NCBI GenBank assembly: GCA_002779045.1
Contig: PEXO01000242.1
Coordinates: 1-6,151 of the forward strand
Source: Elusimicrobia bacterium CG08_land_8_20_14_0_20_59_10
Lineage (GTDB): Bacteria > Elusimicrobiota > Elusimicrobia > Elusimicrobiales > UBA9959
Direction of reading: 5' to 3'
Length of the DNA stretch: 6,151 nucleotides
The notes below the pieces were generated by a model. It worked only from the letters and a program-made list of their open reading frames with translations. It had not been told where the DNA came from and made no database searches. Position numbers and translations under genes: made by a program. Of the stretch, positions 6,102-6,151 are shown one piece after another. Numbering within the stretch: position 1 is the first letter of the stretch; each line of letters begins with the position of its first letter.

Positions 6102-6116
6102 AAGCGGTCCCCCACT
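6098..6116 (-). repeat. Right terminal inverted repeat of the IS remnant
   Basis: Read on the minus strand it is AGTGGGGGACCGCTTGTTC. It matches the left end at 5595-5614 with two extra G and two substitutions. The 35 bases to its right do not encode anything resembling murG in any minus-strand frame. Confidence 0.5.
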
Positions 6117-6151
6117 AAAGCATGATATGAATACGTAGCGCTGAGGTTATT

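Larger units (their letters stand above)
5595..6116 (-). mobile_element. Remnant of an insertion sequence (IS91-like transposase), 522 bases
   Basis: The ends form an imperfect inverted repeat: AGTGGGGG..A-GCG-TTTGTT reading inward from 5595, and AGTGGGGGACCGCTTGTT reading inward from 6116 on the other strand, with 9 of 11 matches after the G-run. Between them lie the C-terminal part of a transposase (5643-5988), a perfect palindrome (5983-6023) and a subterminal hairpin (6075-6101). A complete element of this kind should be well over 1 kb, so most of the transposase has been deleted. No target-site duplication is visible beside the two ends, which agrees with IS91-type elements or with later rearrangement. 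Family assignment rests on the transposase fragment. Confidence 0.6.

Noticed and set aside
5564..6118. A 184-codon plus-strand frame across the IS remnant and murG end.
   Set aside because: It is low complexity, crosses the element boundary and is antisense to recognisable MurG and transposase sequence.

Overview
All recognisable genes lie on the minus strand, so the window reads right to left. The GC-rich coding sequence, Sec signal peptides, beta-rich envelope-type proteins and RHS/YD repeats suggest an uncultured Gram-negative bacterium. An Elusimicrobiota-like lineage is my guess, but no phylogenetic marker here is strong enough to fix it. The window may be a whole metagenomic contig, because its right end lies just beyond an insertion-sequence remnant.

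Right end (about 5595-6151): a 522-base transposable-element remnant with imperfect terminal inverted repeats, two hairpins and the C-terminal piece of an IS91-like transposase broken by a one-base frameshift. It abuts the 3' part of murG (to 5137), which has lost the coding for about its first 200 residues. 

Middle (4002-5117): a malate/lactate-type dehydrogenase of the Ldh_2 family, 19 bases after murG. It is full length except for one in-frame amber codon (4593-4595) that splits it in two. A GC-rich hairpin (3948-3984) follows and may end this transcript.

Left part (1-3873): a three-gene operon with a good sigma70-type promoter (3913-3941) and two 4-base stop/start overlaps. Its order is a secreted TPR protein with a beta-rich C-terminus (2749-3873), a secreted beta-rich protein of unknown function (2036-2752), and a large secreted RHS/YD-repeat protein (1-2039, C-terminus outside the window). 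The two smaller proteins have similar C-terminal beta modules. I infer that they help export, anchor or display the RHS protein. This operon is the best candidate here for an undescribed system.

There are no tRNA, rRNA or CRISPR features. The only non-coding gap inside the gene block is 3874-4001 (promoter plus hairpin). The last 35 bases (6117-6151) hold nothing I can identify.
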